DNA from: Myxococcus dinghuensis
Lineage (GTDB): Bacteria; Myxococcota; Myxococcia; Myxococcales; Myxococcaceae
Reading direction: 5' to 3'
DNA: 64,000 bases
NCBI RefSeq assembly: GCF_024198235.1
Contig: NZ_JAKCFB010000003.1
Coordinates: 186,001-250,000, forward strand
In this document: in pieces, positions 42,135 through 51,908 of the stretch
How positions within the stretch are numbered: position 1 is the stretch's first letter
Layout: each line of letters opens with the position of its first letter
Notes under the pieces: generated by a model
Databases searched by the model: none
The model's input: the letters and a program-made list of their open reading frames with translations, nothing else
What the model was told of the DNA's origin: nothing
Made by a program: the position numbers and the translations under genes

Positions 42135-42935
42135 TCAGTATCGCTCGGGGATGAAGTTCCGCCCCTGAAGCGAAGCGGCGTCGTCGTACGCCCCATGCAT
42201 GGAGCGAGCGGGCAGCTTCACCTTGGCGTGCTTCACCCGCTTGTGGGGAATCTTGTCCAGCAGGAAGCGGATGCAATTGAGCCGCGCCTTCTTCTTGTCG
42301 TCGGACCGCAGGATGTGCCAGGGCGCATACGGGGTGTCCGTCGCGGCGAGCATCTGGTCCCGCGCATGCGAGTAGTCGTACCAGCGCTTCCAGGACTTGA
42401 CGTCCATCGGGCTCAGCTTCCACTGCCGGAGGGGGTCGTCGATCCGCGCCGCGAACCGCCGCGCCTGCTCCTCCTTGCCGACCTCCAGCCAGATCTTCAC
42501 CAGGAGGATTCCGCTCTCGACCATGTACTTCTCGAAGACGGGACAACCGATAAGGAAGCGGTCGTGTTCTTCGGGCGTGCAGAAGCCCATCACGGGTTCG
42601 ACGCCGGCCCGGTTGTACCAACTGCGGTCGAAGATCGCGATCTCACCGGCCGCGGGAAAGTGCTGCACGTACCGCTGCAGGTACATCTGTGACTTCTCGC
42701 GGCTCGAAGGGGCCGGGAGGGCCACCACGCGAAAGACGCGGGGACTCACCCGCTCGGTGATGGCGCGAATCGTCCCGCCCTTTCCCGCCGCGTCCCGGCC
42801 TTCGAACACCACGATGACACGCATCTGCTCCTGCTTGACCCACTCCTGAAGCTGGCAGAGCCGGGACTGGAGCTTGCGGAGCTCCTTGACGTAGGCCTTG
42901 CGCTTCAGCGGCTCCGCGGGTGTGTCCTGTGCCAT
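42135..42935 (-). CDS. ppk2: Polyphosphate kinase 2
   Basis: A 266-residue single-domain PPK2, which moves phosphate between polyphosphate and nucleotides. Walker A is FEGRDAAGKGGTI, Walker B is IAIFDRSWYNRAGVEPVMGF, and the lid region includes RQWKLSPMDVKSWKRWYDYS. The Arg-rich lid and length suit class I enzymes (NDP to NTP, or the reverse), though class cannot be proven by eye. The ATG at 42935 (MAQDTPAEPLKRKAYVKEL) is chosen over one nine codons upstream. It is divergent from the efflux operon. Confidence 0.92.
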   Translation of the reverse strand: MAQDTPAEPLKRKAYVKELRKLQSRLCQLQEWVKQEQMRVIVVFEGRDAAGKGGTIRAITERVSPRVFRVVALPAPSSREKSQMYLQRYVQHFPAAGEIAIFDRSWYNRAGVEPVMGFCTPEEHDRFLIGCPVFEKYMVESGILLVKIWLEVGKEEQARRFAARIDDPLRQWKLSPMDVKSWKRWYDYSHARDQMLAATDTPYAPWHILRSDDKKKARLNCIRFLLDKIPHKRVKHAKVKLPARSMHGAYDDAASLQGRNFIPERY

Positions 42936-43200
42936 GGCCGAAGGGTTGTGCGGCCCCCACACACGCGCAATGCGTGCGCGCGGGGAGGGCTTCCGCCAGC
43001 CAGCGGAACCTCACAGGTGCTGCCCCCCCGTGCGGCGATCGGCGGCCATGTCGCCCCTGGGTTCGTGACGCGCATGGCGCAACGAACATCCGAGACTGCC
43101 CCCCGGGGCATTCGGGACGGCCCGCCCTTCCGCGTGCGCCAGCGCATGCGAATCCTCGCCCATCATCGAGGTGTCGCGAATGTGGGGGATGGCCAGCACC

Positions 43201-44796
43201 ATGCGGGGGATGAGGCCGGGATTCGCACGCGTCGCCGGCACGTGGCCGCTGCTCGGCGCCCTCTCCTTCCTCTCCGGGTGCACGGTCGGCCCCCGCTTCA
43301 CGAAGCCCGAGGCTGCGGTCGCGAAGGAATGGCGCACCCAGGGCGACCCGCGACTCTCGACCCAGGACGCGGTCGACACCCAGTGGTGGAAGTCCTTCGA
43401 CGACCCCTCGCTCGACCGCCTCGTCGAGCTCGCCTACCACCAGAACCTCCCGCTGCAGATCGCCGGGTTGAGGATCGTCGAGGCCCGCGCCCAACTGGGC
43501 ATCCTCACCGGCAAACAGTTTCCCCAGGTCCAGGTCGCGACAGGCAGCGGGGCCGTGGTGGGACGCAGTGAGAACGCCGCCGCCTCCAACCTCGTCGACC
43601 TGTCCAACCTCGCGGAGATCGACCGCCACTACCTGGAGTACCAGGTGGGCTTCGATGCGCTGTGGGAGGTGGATTTCTGGGGCAAGTACCGGCGGGGCGT
43701 GGAGTCGGGAGCCGCGGGCCTGCTCGCGTCGGTCGCGGACTACCAATCCTCCGTCGTCTCGCTCACCGCCGAGGTCGCGCGAACCTACGTCACGGTCCGC
43801 ACGTTCGAGGTGCTCATCGAACAGGCCCAGGAGAACGTCCGAGTCCAGGAGGAGGGCTACCGGATCGCCCAGTCGCGCTTCAGCAACGGCGTCACCTCGG
43901 AGCTCGACGTGCTGCAGGCGGAGACCCTGCTGGAGAGTACCCGGGCCACCATCCCCCAACTGGAGGCGGGACTGGAGCAGGCCCGCAACGCCCTGAGCAC
44001 CCTCCTCGGCCGACCCACGGGAGAGGTGGAGGCGTTGCTCTCCGGCCCCAAGCGGATTCCGCTGGCGCCCGCGACGGTGGCCGTCGGCATGCCGGCCGAA
44101 ATCCTGCGGCGGCGTCCGGACGTCCGCAGCGCGGAGTTGTCCGCCGCCGCGCAGTGCGCCCGGGTGGGCATCGCCGAGGCGGAGCTCTATCCGAGCTTCT
44201 CCATCTTCGGGACCATCGGGCTACAGGCCAGCACGGCCGGCTCGGCCTCCGGGAATCTCTTCTCCCTGGGCAGCCTCGCCTATTCGGTGGGCCCCCGAAT
44301 CGTCTTCCCGTTCCTGAACTACGGCCGGCTGAAGAACGGCGTGCGAGTCGAGGACGCTCGGTTCCAACAACTGCTCGTCAACTACCGCAACACGGTGCTC
44401 AAGGCGGCGCAGGAGGTGGCAGACGCCTTGACGGGGTTCATCCACGCCCAGAAGACCCTGGAGTTCCAGCAGGCGGCCGTGAAGTCCGCGCAGCGGTCGG
44501 TGGAACTCTCCGTGGTGCAATACCGTGAAGGCGCCGTGGACTACCAGCGCGTGCTGGACGCGCAACGCTCGCTCCTGGAGCAGCAGAACAACATGGCCCA
44601 GACGAGCTCATCCATCGCCACCAACCTGGTCGCCCTCTACAAGGCGCTGGGCGGAGGCTGGGAGATCCGTCAAGGCCAGCCCATCGTTCCAGAGCCGATG
44701 CAGGACGAGATGAAGAAGCGGACCCACTGGGGCGACATGTTGTCCAAGCCGCGCGCGCCGGAGAAGAAGGCGCTCCCGCCATCCGAGAAGCCATAG
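43201..44796 (+). CDS. Outer-membrane efflux lipoprotein (NodT/OprM type)
   Basis: A 531-residue outer-membrane factor. The signal peptide ends LGALSFLSGC and is followed by TVGPRFTKPE, the standard opening of OprM-like lipoproteins. Two OEP repeats follow, with the typical EVDFWGKYRRGVESG, NGVTSELDVLQAETLLESTRATIPQLE, IPLAPATVAVGMPAEILRRRPDVRSAE and REGAVDYQRVLDAQRSLLEQQN segments. It should form the trimeric tunnel of a tripartite pump together with the next three genes. Several in-frame ATGs exist at the N-terminus; 43201 is used because GGGGGATGG lies upstream, and 43210 is possible. The C-terminal 50 residues are charged and Pro-rich. Confidence 0.9.
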   Translation: MRGMRPGFARVAGTWPLLGALSFLSGCTVGPRFTKPEAAVAKEWRTQGDPRLSTQDAVDTQWWKSFDDPSLDRLVELAYHQNLPLQIAGLRIVEARAQLGILTGKQFPQVQVATGSGAVVGRSENAAASNLVDLSNLAEIDRHYLEYQVGFDALWEVDFWGKYRRGVESGAAGLLASVADYQSSVVSLTAEVARTYVTVRTFEVLIEQAQENVRVQEEGYRIAQSRFSNGVTSELDVLQAETLLESTRATIPQLEAGLEQARNALSTLLGRPTGEVEALLSGPKRIPLAPATVAVGMPAEILRRRPDVRSAELSAAAQCARVGIAEAELYPSFSIFGTIGLQASTAGSASGNLFSLGSLAYSVGPRIVFPFLNYGRLKNGVRVEDARFQQLLVNYRNTVLKAAQEVADALTGFIHAQKTLEFQQAAVKSAQRSVELSVVQYREGAVDYQRVLDAQRSLLEQQNNMAQTSSSIATNLVALYKALGGGWEIRQGQPIVPEPMQDEMKKRTHWGDMLSKPRAPEKKALPPSEKP

Positions 44797-44806
44797 AGAG
44801 TCCGCC

Positions 44807-45817
44807 ATGCCCAAGCACCCGAAAGGGAAACTCAAGTGGGTCATTGGGTTGATCGCCGTCGCGATCGCTGCGTTCATCGGCTTCCGCTATTGGAAGGGGA
44901 AGCAATCCGAGCTGCCGGAGGGAATCGTCTCCGGCAACGGCCGCATCGAGGCGAAGCTGGCGGATGTCGCCGCCAAGGAACCCCTGCGGGTGAAGGAGAT
45001 CCTCGTCAACGAAGGTGACCTCGTCAAACCCGGTCAGGTGCTGGTGCGCCTGGACACCTCCACGCTCGAGTCCAGCCTGGCGGAGGCCAATGCGAGCCTC
45101 GCGGCCACGCAGGAGAAGGTGGCGGTGGCCGAGGCGGGCATCGTCAAACAGCGGAGCGAGATTCAACTCGCCACCATCGAGGTCGAGCGCGCCCGCCGAC
45201 TGGTGGCGCAAGGCGCCGGCTCGCAGCGGGACCTGGACGTTCGAGCGAGCCAGTTGGAAACCACCCGGGCCGCCCTGGCCGAAGCGGAAGCCACGCTGAA
45301 GACCTCCCGGGAGGAGATCGAGGTCGCGCGCGCCAATGCGGCGACGATTGAAACGCGCATCGCCGACGCGACGCTCAAGTCTCCGGTGACGGGTCGAGTC
45401 CTCTACCGGCTCGCGGAGCCTGGCGAAGTGCTCTCTCCTGGCGGACCGGCGCTGACGCTCGTGAACCTGGAGGACGTCTTCATGGAGATCTTCCTGCCCG
45501 CCAGCGAGGCCGCCCGCGTGAAGCTCGGCTCCGAGGCGCGCATCACCGTCGACTTCGAGCCCGACCGCTCCATCCCCGGCTACGTCTCCTTCGTGTCCCC
45601 GGAGGCACAGTTCACCCCCAAGCAGGTGGAGACCAAGAGCGAGCGGGAGAAGCTGGTGTTCCGCGTGAAGATCCAGGTCCCCCGCGAGCTGGCCAGCCGC
45701 TACGTCGAGCGCATCAAGACGGGCATTCGCGGCGTCGGCTACGTCAAGGTGGACCCTTCCGTCGCGTGGCCCCATCCGTTGAGCAACGTCATCACGGCTG
45801 AATCCGGCGCCCACTAG
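44807..45817 (+). CDS. HlyD-family membrane fusion protein
   Basis: A 336-residue periplasmic adaptor with one N-terminal membrane helix (WVIGLIAVAIAAFIGFRYW). A lipoyl-like half motif follows (GNGRIEAKLADVAAKEPLRVKEILVNEGDLVKPGQVLVRLD), then a coiled-coil hairpin of about 100 residues, the second lipoyl half (SPVTGRVLYRLAEPGEVLSPGGPALTL) and a beta-barrel domain. It belongs to the YhiI/YbhG subgroup paired with ABC-2 exporters. It is ten bases after the outer-membrane factor and 25 bases before the ATPase gene, so one operon. Confidence 0.92.
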   Translation: MPKHPKGKLKWVIGLIAVAIAAFIGFRYWKGKQSELPEGIVSGNGRIEAKLADVAAKEPLRVKEILVNEGDLVKPGQVLVRLDTSTLESSLAEANASLAATQEKVAVAEAGIVKQRSEIQLATIEVERARRLVAQGAGSQRDLDVRASQLETTRAALAEAEATLKTSREEIEVARANAATIETRIADATLKSPVTGRVLYRLAEPGEVLSPGGPALTLVNLEDVFMEIFLPASEAARVKLGSEARITVDFEPDRSIPGYVSFVSPEAQFTPKQVETKSEREKLVFRVKIQVPRELASRYVERIKTGIRGVGYVKVDPSVAWPHPLSNVITAESGAH

Positions 45818-45842
45818 CCCGGAGACCCGGGAGGGCTCGGCC

Positions 45843-48650
45843 ATGGTCTCACCCACGTCTCCAGAATCGCCGGCTGGCGGCCCCCGCGGGTACGTCGTCT
45901 CCGTCCAGGACGTGACCCACCGCTATGGCAAGGCCGTCGCGCTCGACGGCCTCTCACTCGACGTTCCCAGCGGCATCCGTGTGGGCATCGTGGGGCCCGA
46001 CGGCGTCGGCAAGTCGACGCTGATGGCCCTGGTGGCCGGAGCCAAGAAGCTGCAACAGGGACGGATCACGGTTCTGGACGGAGACATCGCGCAAGCCCGA
46101 CATCGGCGCGAGGTGGGGCCGCGAATCGCATACATGCCGCAAGGGCTGGGGAAGAACCTCTACCTGGAGCTCAGCGTCTACGACAACGTCGACTTCATGG
46201 CCCGGCTCTTCGGCCTCTCCCCCGAGGAGCGCAAGCTGCGCGTCCCACAGCTCCTCCAGGCCACGGGGCTGGGCAAGTTCGCGGAGCGTCCCGCCGGCAA
46301 GCTGTCCGGAGGAATGAAGCAGAAGGTGGGGCTCTGCGGCGCACTGGTGCACGACCCGGACCTGCTCATCCTCGACGAGCCCACCACCGGCGTCGACCCG
46401 CTCTCGCGGCGGCAGTTCTGGACCCTCATCGACGAGATCCGCGCCGGGCGTCCCGGCATGAGCGTCATCATCTCCACGGCCTACATGGACGAGGCCCAGC
46501 AATGGGATTGGATCGTGGCCATGGACGCGGGGCGCGTGCTGGCGACAGGGACACCCGCGGAGCTGATGGAGCGTTCGGGGACCACGGACCTGGAACAGTG
46601 CTTCATCGCGCTACTGCCCGAGGAGAAGCGCAAGGGCCACAAGGAGCTCACCATCCCGCCCCGTGCGCCGGGCACGGCGGAGCTGGCCATCGAGGCCCAC
46701 GGGTTGACGCGTCGCTTCGGGACCTTCGTCGCCGTCGACCACGTCACCCTCTCCATCGAGCGCGGTGAGATCTTCGGCTTCCTGGGCTCCAACGGCTGCG
46801 GCAAGTCCACGACCATGAAGATGCTGACCGGCTTGCTGCCCCCCTCGGAAGGCACGGCGAAGCTCTTCGGCAGCTCCGTGGACGCCGGCAGCATGGAGGT
46901 CCGCAAGAACCTGGGCTACATGACGCAGGCGTTCTCGCTCTACGGCGAGCTGAGCGTCCAGCAGAACCTCGTCCTGCACGCCCGGCTCTACCACCTGCCG
47001 CCAGACAAGGCGAAGGCCCGCATCGACGAGTTGGTCGAGCGGTTCGGCCTGGGCGCGCACCTGGAGACGCTGGCCGGCGGGTTGCCCATGGGCCTGCGCC
47101 AGCGACTCTCCCTGGCCGTCGCCGTGCTGCACGGGCCCCAAATCCTCATCCTGGACGAGCCCACGTCGGGGGTCGACCCGGTCGCCCGAGACAGTTTCTG
47201 GGAGCTGTTGATCGACCTGTCGCGGAAGCAGGGCGTCACCATCTTCGTGACGACGCACTTCATGAACGAGGGGATGCGCTGCGACCGCATCTCGCTCATG
47301 AACGCGGGAAGGGTGCTCGCGGCGGACAGCCCCCAGAAGCTCATCGAGGCGAAGCAGGCGGACAGCCTCGAGACGGCCTTCATCGCCTACATGGAGGAGG
47401 CCATCGCCGAGAAAGCCCGCGCGGAGGGCAAGGAGGAGAAGGACTCGGCCCCGGCCCACGAGCCCGCGGCCCCCTCCCACGAGCCCCCGACCGCGCCCCG
47501 AGAAGACCGGGCCGGCATGCGCCTGAGGATCGGCCGGATGCTCGCGTACGCGTCCAACGAGACCAGCCAGATCCTCCGCGACAAGGTCCGCCTGGCGTTT
47601 GCCTTCATCGGCTCCGCGTTGTTGATGCTCGTCTTCGGCTTCGGCATCACGACGGACGTGGAGAACATCCGCTACGCCGCGCTGGACCTGGACCAGTCAC
47701 CCGAGAGCCGCGCGTACCTGGAACAGTTCAGCTCGGCGAAGCCCTATTTCTCCCAGACCCCGCCCGCCCCATCCGCCGAGGAGGCGTTGCGCCGGCTCCA
47801 ATCCGACGATGTCTCGGTGGTGCTGGAGATTCCGCCCCTCTTCGGTCTGAATCTTCGCCGGGGCTCCGGCCCCGAGGTGCTGGCGCAGGTGGACGGCGCC
47901 ATGACCTTCCGTGGAGACACCGTCGAGCAATATGTCCAGGGAGTCCACGCGCGGATGCTGCGGGACCCCGCGAGCGGCTTCCAATCCGCCCGTGCCCAGG
48001 AGTACTCGGCCAACCTCGAGGAGCGCTACCTCTACAACCCCACCTTCGAGAGCATCTACTCCATCGTGCCGAGTGTCCCGGCGCTGCTGCTGCTGCTCAT
48101 ACCCGCCATCCTCATGACGGTCAGCATCGTGCGGGAGAAGGAGCTGGGGTCGATCATCAACTTCTACGTCACGCCCACGGGGAGGCTGGAGTACCTGCTC
48201 GGGAAGCAACTGCCCTACATCGCCATCGGCATGGCCAACTTCTTCATCCTGACCGCCCTGGCATTGATTGTCTTTGACGTCCCCATCAAGGGCAGCTTCC
48301 TGATGTTGATCGTCTGCACCCTGTTCTACGTCGCGGCGACGACAGGCATCGGGATGGTGACGTCCACCTTCACCGGCAGCCAGGTCGCGGCCGTGTTCGT
48401 CACGGCCATCCTGACCATCGTGCCGACCATCCAGTTCTCCGGCTTGCTGCAGCCGGTCTCCACGCTGCAGGGTGGAGCCAAGGTCGTCGGCTCCATCTGG
48501 CCGGCGACCTATTACATGCACGCCAGCCTGGGCGCCTTCACCAAGGGGCTGGGGGCGGGCCTCCTCCTGCCGGACGTGGCCTTCCTGGCCGTATGCGTCC
48601 CGCTCCTCCTGGCCATCAGCGTCGTCGGCCTGAGAAAGCAGGAGAAATAG
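45843..48650 (+). CDS. ABC exporter: two ATPase domains fused to an ABC-2 permease (RbbA/YhiH-like)
   Basis: A 935-residue fusion. First ATPase domain about 18-245 with Walker A GPDGVGKST, signature KLSGGMKQKVGL and Walker B LLILDEPTTGVDPLS. Second about 280-505 with GSNGCGKST, GLPMGLRQRLSLA (altered signature) and ILILDEPTSGVDPVA. A Glu/Ala/Pro-rich linker (about 525-560) leads to an ABC-2 membrane half with a large extracytoplasmic loop and six predicted helices (about 575-935). This is the layout of RbbA/YhiH, which works with YhiI and YhhJ; both partners are adjacent. Substrate unknown; drug or toxic-compound export is usual for the group. Confidence 0.92.
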   Translation: MVSPTSPESPAGGPRGYVVSVQDVTHRYGKAVALDGLSLDVPSGIRVGIVGPDGVGKSTLMALVAGAKKLQQGRITVLDGDIAQARHRREVGPRIAYMPQGLGKNLYLELSVYDNVDFMARLFGLSPEERKLRVPQLLQATGLGKFAERPAGKLSGGMKQKVGLCGALVHDPDLLILDEPTTGVDPLSRRQFWTLIDEIRAGRPGMSVIISTAYMDEAQQWDWIVAMDAGRVLATGTPAELMERSGTTDLEQCFIALLPEEKRKGHKELTIPPRAPGTAELAIEAHGLTRRFGTFVAVDHVTLSIERGEIFGFLGSNGCGKSTTMKMLTGLLPPSEGTAKLFGSSVDAGSMEVRKNLGYMTQAFSLYGELSVQQNLVLHARLYHLPPDKAKARIDELVERFGLGAHLETLAGGLPMGLRQRLSLAVAVLHGPQILILDEPTSGVDPVARDSFWELLIDLSRKQGVTIFVTTHFMNEGMRCDRISLMNAGRVLAADSPQKLIEAKQADSLETAFIAYMEEAIAEKARAEGKEEKDSAPAHEPAAPSHEPPTAPREDRAGMRLRIGRMLAYASNETSQILRDKVRLAFAFIGSALLMLVFGFGITTDVENIRYAALDLDQSPESRAYLEQFSSAKPYFSQTPPAPSAEEALRRLQSDDVSVVLEIPPLFGLNLRRGSGPEVLAQVDGAMTFRGDTVEQYVQGVHARMLRDPASGFQSARAQEYSANLEERYLYNPTFESIYSIVPSVPALLLLLIPAILMTVSIVREKELGSIINFYVTPTGRLEYLLGKQLPYIAIGMANFFILTALALIVFDVPIKGSFLMLIVCTLFYVAATTGIGMVTSTFTGSQVAAVFVTAILTIVPTIQFSGLLQPVSTLQGGAKVVGSIWPATYYMHASLGAFTKGLGAGLLLPDVAFLAVCVPLLLAISVVGLRKQEK

Positions 48651-48652
48651 CG

Positions 48653-49777
48653 GTGAACTCGCTGCTGAACATCCTGTGGCTGGGTCTCAAGGAGCTCCGC
48701 AGCCTGCTCAGCGATGCAGTGCTGGTCGTGTTCGTCGTCTATGCGTTCACCCTGGCCATCTACGTCCAGGCCACGGGGACCTCGAGCGAGGTGAACAACG
48801 CCTCGATTGCCTTCGTCGACGAGGACGAGTCCGCGTTGTCGAAGGAGTTGCTCAACGCCTTCTATCCGCCGCGCTTCAAGTCACCGGAGGTCATCTCCTC
48901 GGACGAGATCCAGTCGGACATGGACCGGGGCCGGTTCATGTTCGTCGTCGTGATTCCGCCCCGCTTCGAGCACGACCTCCGTGCGGGCCGCACCCCGGAC
49001 ATCCAGGTGAACATCGACGCGACCGCCATGCAGCAGGCGGGCATCGGCGCTGGCTACATCAAGAACATCCTCAACGACCGCATCGCCTCTTTTCTCAAGC
49101 GCACGGAGGAGACGGGACCGAAGCCCGTCAACCTGGTCATCCGCAAGCTCTTCAACCCCAACGGGGTGTCCTCCTGGTTCAAGAGCGTGGTGGCCATCAT
49201 CAATCAAATCACCCTGCTGACGGTGGTCCTCACGGGCGCCGCGGTCATCCGGGAACGCGAGCACGGCACGCTGGAGCACCTGCTCGTGATGCCACTGACC
49301 TCGTTCGAGATCGCGATGGCGAAGGTCTGGGCCAATGGCCTGGTGATTCTCGTGGCGACGGCGGCTTCGCTCCTCCTGGTCGTGCACCTGGTGCTGAAGG
49401 TGCCGTTCGCCGGCTCGGTGGTGCTGTGGTTCGCCGGCGTCGTGCTCTACCTCTTCTTCGCCACGGCGCTCGGCATCTTCCTGGGAACCATCTCCCGCTC
49501 GATGGCGCAGTTCGCCCTGCTCATCATCCTCGTGGTCCTCGTGTTGATGCTGCTTTCGGGCGGAAGCACGCCCGTGGAGAGCCAGCCGAAGTGGCTTCAA
49601 TCCATCACGTACCTGCTGCCTGCCCGGCACTTCGTCAGCTTCTCGCAGATCATCATCTACCGTGGAGGAGGACTGGGCGCTGTCTGGCGCCAGTTCCTGA
49701 TGGTGAGCGCAGTGGGCGTGGGGTTCTTCGTCTACAGCCTGTCGATGTTCCGCAAGTCCATTGCGGTGAGCAAGTAG
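48653..49777 (+). CDS. ABC-2 type permease (YhhJ-like)
   Basis: A 374-residue membrane protein: one N-terminal helix (DAVLVVFVVYAFTLAIYV), a soluble loop of about 140 residues, then five C-terminal helices with the ABC-2 signature IREREHGTLEHLLVMPLTSFEIAMAKVWANG. The start is a GTG at 48653, two bases after the TAG of the fusion gene, with AGGAG at a good distance. It forms the second membrane half of the exporter. The last gene of the efflux operon. Confidence 0.92.
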   Translation: MNSLLNILWLGLKELRSLLSDAVLVVFVVYAFTLAIYVQATGTSSEVNNASIAFVDEDESALSKELLNAFYPPRFKSPEVISSDEIQSDMDRGRFMFVVVIPPRFEHDLRAGRTPDIQVNIDATAMQQAGIGAGYIKNILNDRIASFLKRTEETGPKPVNLVIRKLFNPNGVSSWFKSVVAIINQITLLTVVLTGAAVIREREHGTLEHLLVMPLTSFEIAMAKVWANGLVILVATAASLLLVVHLVLKVPFAGSVVLWFAGVVLYLFFATALGIFLGTISRSMAQFALLIILVVLVLMLLSGGSTPVESQPKWLQSITYLLPARHFVSFSQIIIYRGGGLGAVWRQFLMVSAVGVGFFVYSLSMFRKSIAVSK

Positions 49778-49866
49778 GGCCGGACCTCGTGGCTCTCCGC
49801 CCTAGAGAGCAAGCCGGAGGTGCATGCAAACGTGTGTCGCTCGCGATGGCGAGGCCGCCAATACGC

Positions 49867-51087
49867 TCACCGCTTGACGAGCCTCCCGGTGATCAGCGCT
49901 GCGACTCCCGCCGCGCAGACGAGTGCGCCCATTGAGCGTGGTGTTCCGTCGGAGAGCCATCCGACGAGCGCCGCGCTCGCGACGCCGCTTCCGTACTGCA
50001 TCGCGCCCACCAGCGAGGACGCGGCGCCAAGACGATTCGTCGCTTCAGACAGTGCTCCCGCGACCGAATTCGCAACGACGAGGCCGTTCATCGCCGCGAA
50101 GCAGAACATCGGCACCACGACGCCGAACAGGCCGAAGGCGCCGGTCGTCGTGTTGACGAACAACGCCACACCGGTGATCGCGATGACGACGGTGCCCATC
50201 AGGAAGAGCCGCTCGCTCCCCATCCTCACGACCAACCGCGTGTTGAGAAAGTTCGTGGCGACCATGCCGACGACGTTGGCTCCGAAGAGCAGGCCGTAGC
50301 GCGACGCAGGTACGCCGTAGAAGTCGATGTAGACGAAGGGGCTCGCCGCAATGAACACGTACATCCCGGCGTAGAAGAACGCGCTCGCCAGGGCAAACCC
50401 CATGAGCTTCGGTCTGCGCATCAGCGAAAGGTAGTCGCGAGCGACCGCGCGCAACGGCGCGTGCTCCCGCTTCGCGGGAGGCAGCGTCTCCGGGAGCAGG
50501 ACGAGGCCGGCGAGCGCCAAGACCCCGACCGCGGCCAACATCCAGAAGATGCCCCGCCAGGACGAGAACGCGAGGACCTGCCCGCCCAGAATCGGACCCA
50601 GGAGCGGCGCCGCCATCATGAGCAGGATGAGGGTCGAGAGCATCTGTGCTGCGCGCTCGCCCGCGTACAGGTCCCTCGCCATCGCGCGTGCGAGTACGGG
50701 ACCCGCGCATGCGCCGAGGGCCTCCACGACGCGCCACGTGATCAACTGCACGACGGTCGTAGAGAGCGCGCAGCCGATCGAGCCGCCGATGAAGAGCACG
50801 AGCCCGAGGGCGACGGGCAGCCGCCGCCCGTAGCGATCGCCAACGGGGCCCCACAGGAGCTGGCCTGCGGCGAAGCCCGCGAGGAATGAGGAGAGCGTGA
50901 GTTCGATGTCTCCCGTCGCGCCGCCGAGCGCGTGCTGCATTGCGGGGAACGCCGGCAGGTACATGTCCGTCGAGAGCGACGCGAACGACATGAGCGCACT
51001 CAGGATGACGAGGACGCGCAGCTCACTCGCGCGCTCGGCCCGTTGCGCCTGGACTCCCCTCGCGCCGACCTTGACGTGGTCGCTCAT
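49867..51087 (-). CDS. MFS drug exporter, Bcr/CflA family
   Basis: A 406-residue protein with about twelve membrane helices. The opening VLVILSALMSFASLSTDMYLPAFPAMQ and the loop GQLLWGPVGDRYGRRLPVALG (motif A) identify the Bcr/CflA subgroup of proton-driven exporters of bicyclomycin, chloramphenicol and other compounds. The start overlaps the stop of the upstream reductase gene by four bases (ATGA). Together with that gene it is divergent from a LysR regulator, the usual arrangement for an inducible resistance pair. Confidence 0.9.
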   Translation of the reverse strand: MSDHVKVGARGVQAQRAERASELRVLVILSALMSFASLSTDMYLPAFPAMQHALGGATGDIELTLSSFLAGFAAGQLLWGPVGDRYGRRLPVALGLVLFIGGSIGCALSTTVVQLITWRVVEALGACAGPVLARAMARDLYAGERAAQMLSTLILLMMAAPLLGPILGGQVLAFSSWRGIFWMLAAVGVLALAGLVLLPETLPPAKREHAPLRAVARDYLSLMRRPKLMGFALASAFFYAGMYVFIAASPFVYIDFYGVPASRYGLLFGANVVGMVATNFLNTRLVVRMGSERLFLMGTVVIAITGVALFVNTTTGAFGLFGVVVPMFCFAAMNGLVVANSVAGALSEATNRLGAASSLVGAMQYGSGVASAALVGWLSDGTPRSMGALVCAAGVAALITGRLVKR

Positions 51088-51776
51088 GGGCGCGGCGCCC
51101 TCGTGTAGCGAAGCCAGACGAGATCGCCTGGACGCTTCCGGACGCTGTGGAGCTTCAGGCGCCGCGCGACGGGCCTGGGACCCGCGTCGAACAAGGTGGG
51201 CGTGCCGACGGAACCGTCGGCAACCGGGGCGACGAGCACGCTGAGCTCATCGACGAGGTCGGCTGCGAGGAACGAGCCGTTGATCTTCCCGCCACCCTCG
51301 AGCAGCAGTCGCTCGATGCCGAACGCCTCACGGAGCTTCTCGAGCACGCGCCTCAGGTTCACCTCACCTCGACCGCCGAACACGTACGAGACCCCCTTTG
51401 ATTGAAGGAAGGACAGGTACGCGTCGGAGACGCTCTCCGTGAGCACGGAGACGACGTGATCACCGTCGATGTCGTTCGACCGCCAGCGGAGCCTGCCCGA
51501 CGGGTCGAGCGCGATAGCGTACGAGCCCGCGTCGCGCGCTGCGAGGAACGCCCTCCTCTGCAGGGGACCGACCTTGCGCTTCGGCAGGGGCGCCTTGCCC
51601 GCGTAGGGCTCCATCGAGACGCGACCAATCATCCAGGCATCGGCGCGGAACGTCTTCGCCGTGCGCTCATACTCGGCGTAGAGCGTCTGCGGGAGCTTCC
51701 ACGGAGCCGTGATGATACGTCCGTCGATGGATGGGGCCATGTGGCAGATGACGTAAGGGCGCTCGCGAGCGGACAT
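51084..51776 (-). CDS. RibD C-terminal / dihydrofolate reductase-like protein
   Basis: A 230-residue NADPH-dependent reductase-fold protein. It opens YVICHMAPSIDGRI, has DAWMIGRVSMEPY, YVFGGRGEVNLRRVLEKL, and IERLLLEGGGKINGSFL, the pattern of the RibD C-terminal domain used in riboflavin synthesis and in stand-alone reductases of unknown substrate. No deaminase domain is present, so it is not a full RibD. The ATG at 51776 is used; 17 further upstream codons read through LysR-promoter sequence. Coupled to the MFS exporter by an ATGA overlap. Confidence 0.85.
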   Translation of the reverse strand: MSARERPYVICHMAPSIDGRIITAPWKLPQTLYAEYERTAKTFRADAWMIGRVSMEPYAGKAPLPKRKVGPLQRRAFLAARDAGSYAIALDPSGRLRWRSNDIDGDHVVSVLTESVSDAYLSFLQSKGVSYVFGGRGEVNLRRVLEKLREAFGIERLLLEGGGKINGSFLAADLVDELSVLVAPVADGSVGTPTLFDAGPRPVARRLKLHSVRKRPGDLVWLRYTRAPRP

Positions 51777-51863
51777 GCTGAACGCGTACGGCACGGCGCG
51801 GCGCAACGAAAGCGGCATTCGCTGCATGGGCTGTTCAACAAAGCTTCACGCTGGCCCACGAAC

Positions 51864-51876
51864 TGCAACTGGCGCA
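51864..51876. promoter_or_regulatory. Possible LysR-type binding site
   Basis: TGC-AACTGGC-GCA is a T-N11-A interrupted palindrome in the 132-bp space between the divergent reductase and LysR genes, 32 bases before the LysR start. Position and form suit autoregulation with control of the divergent pair; a single short match, so uncertain. Confidence 0.35.
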
Positions 51877-51908
51877 GCGCGTTTCGCCCCATATAGGTTG
51901 GCTTCACG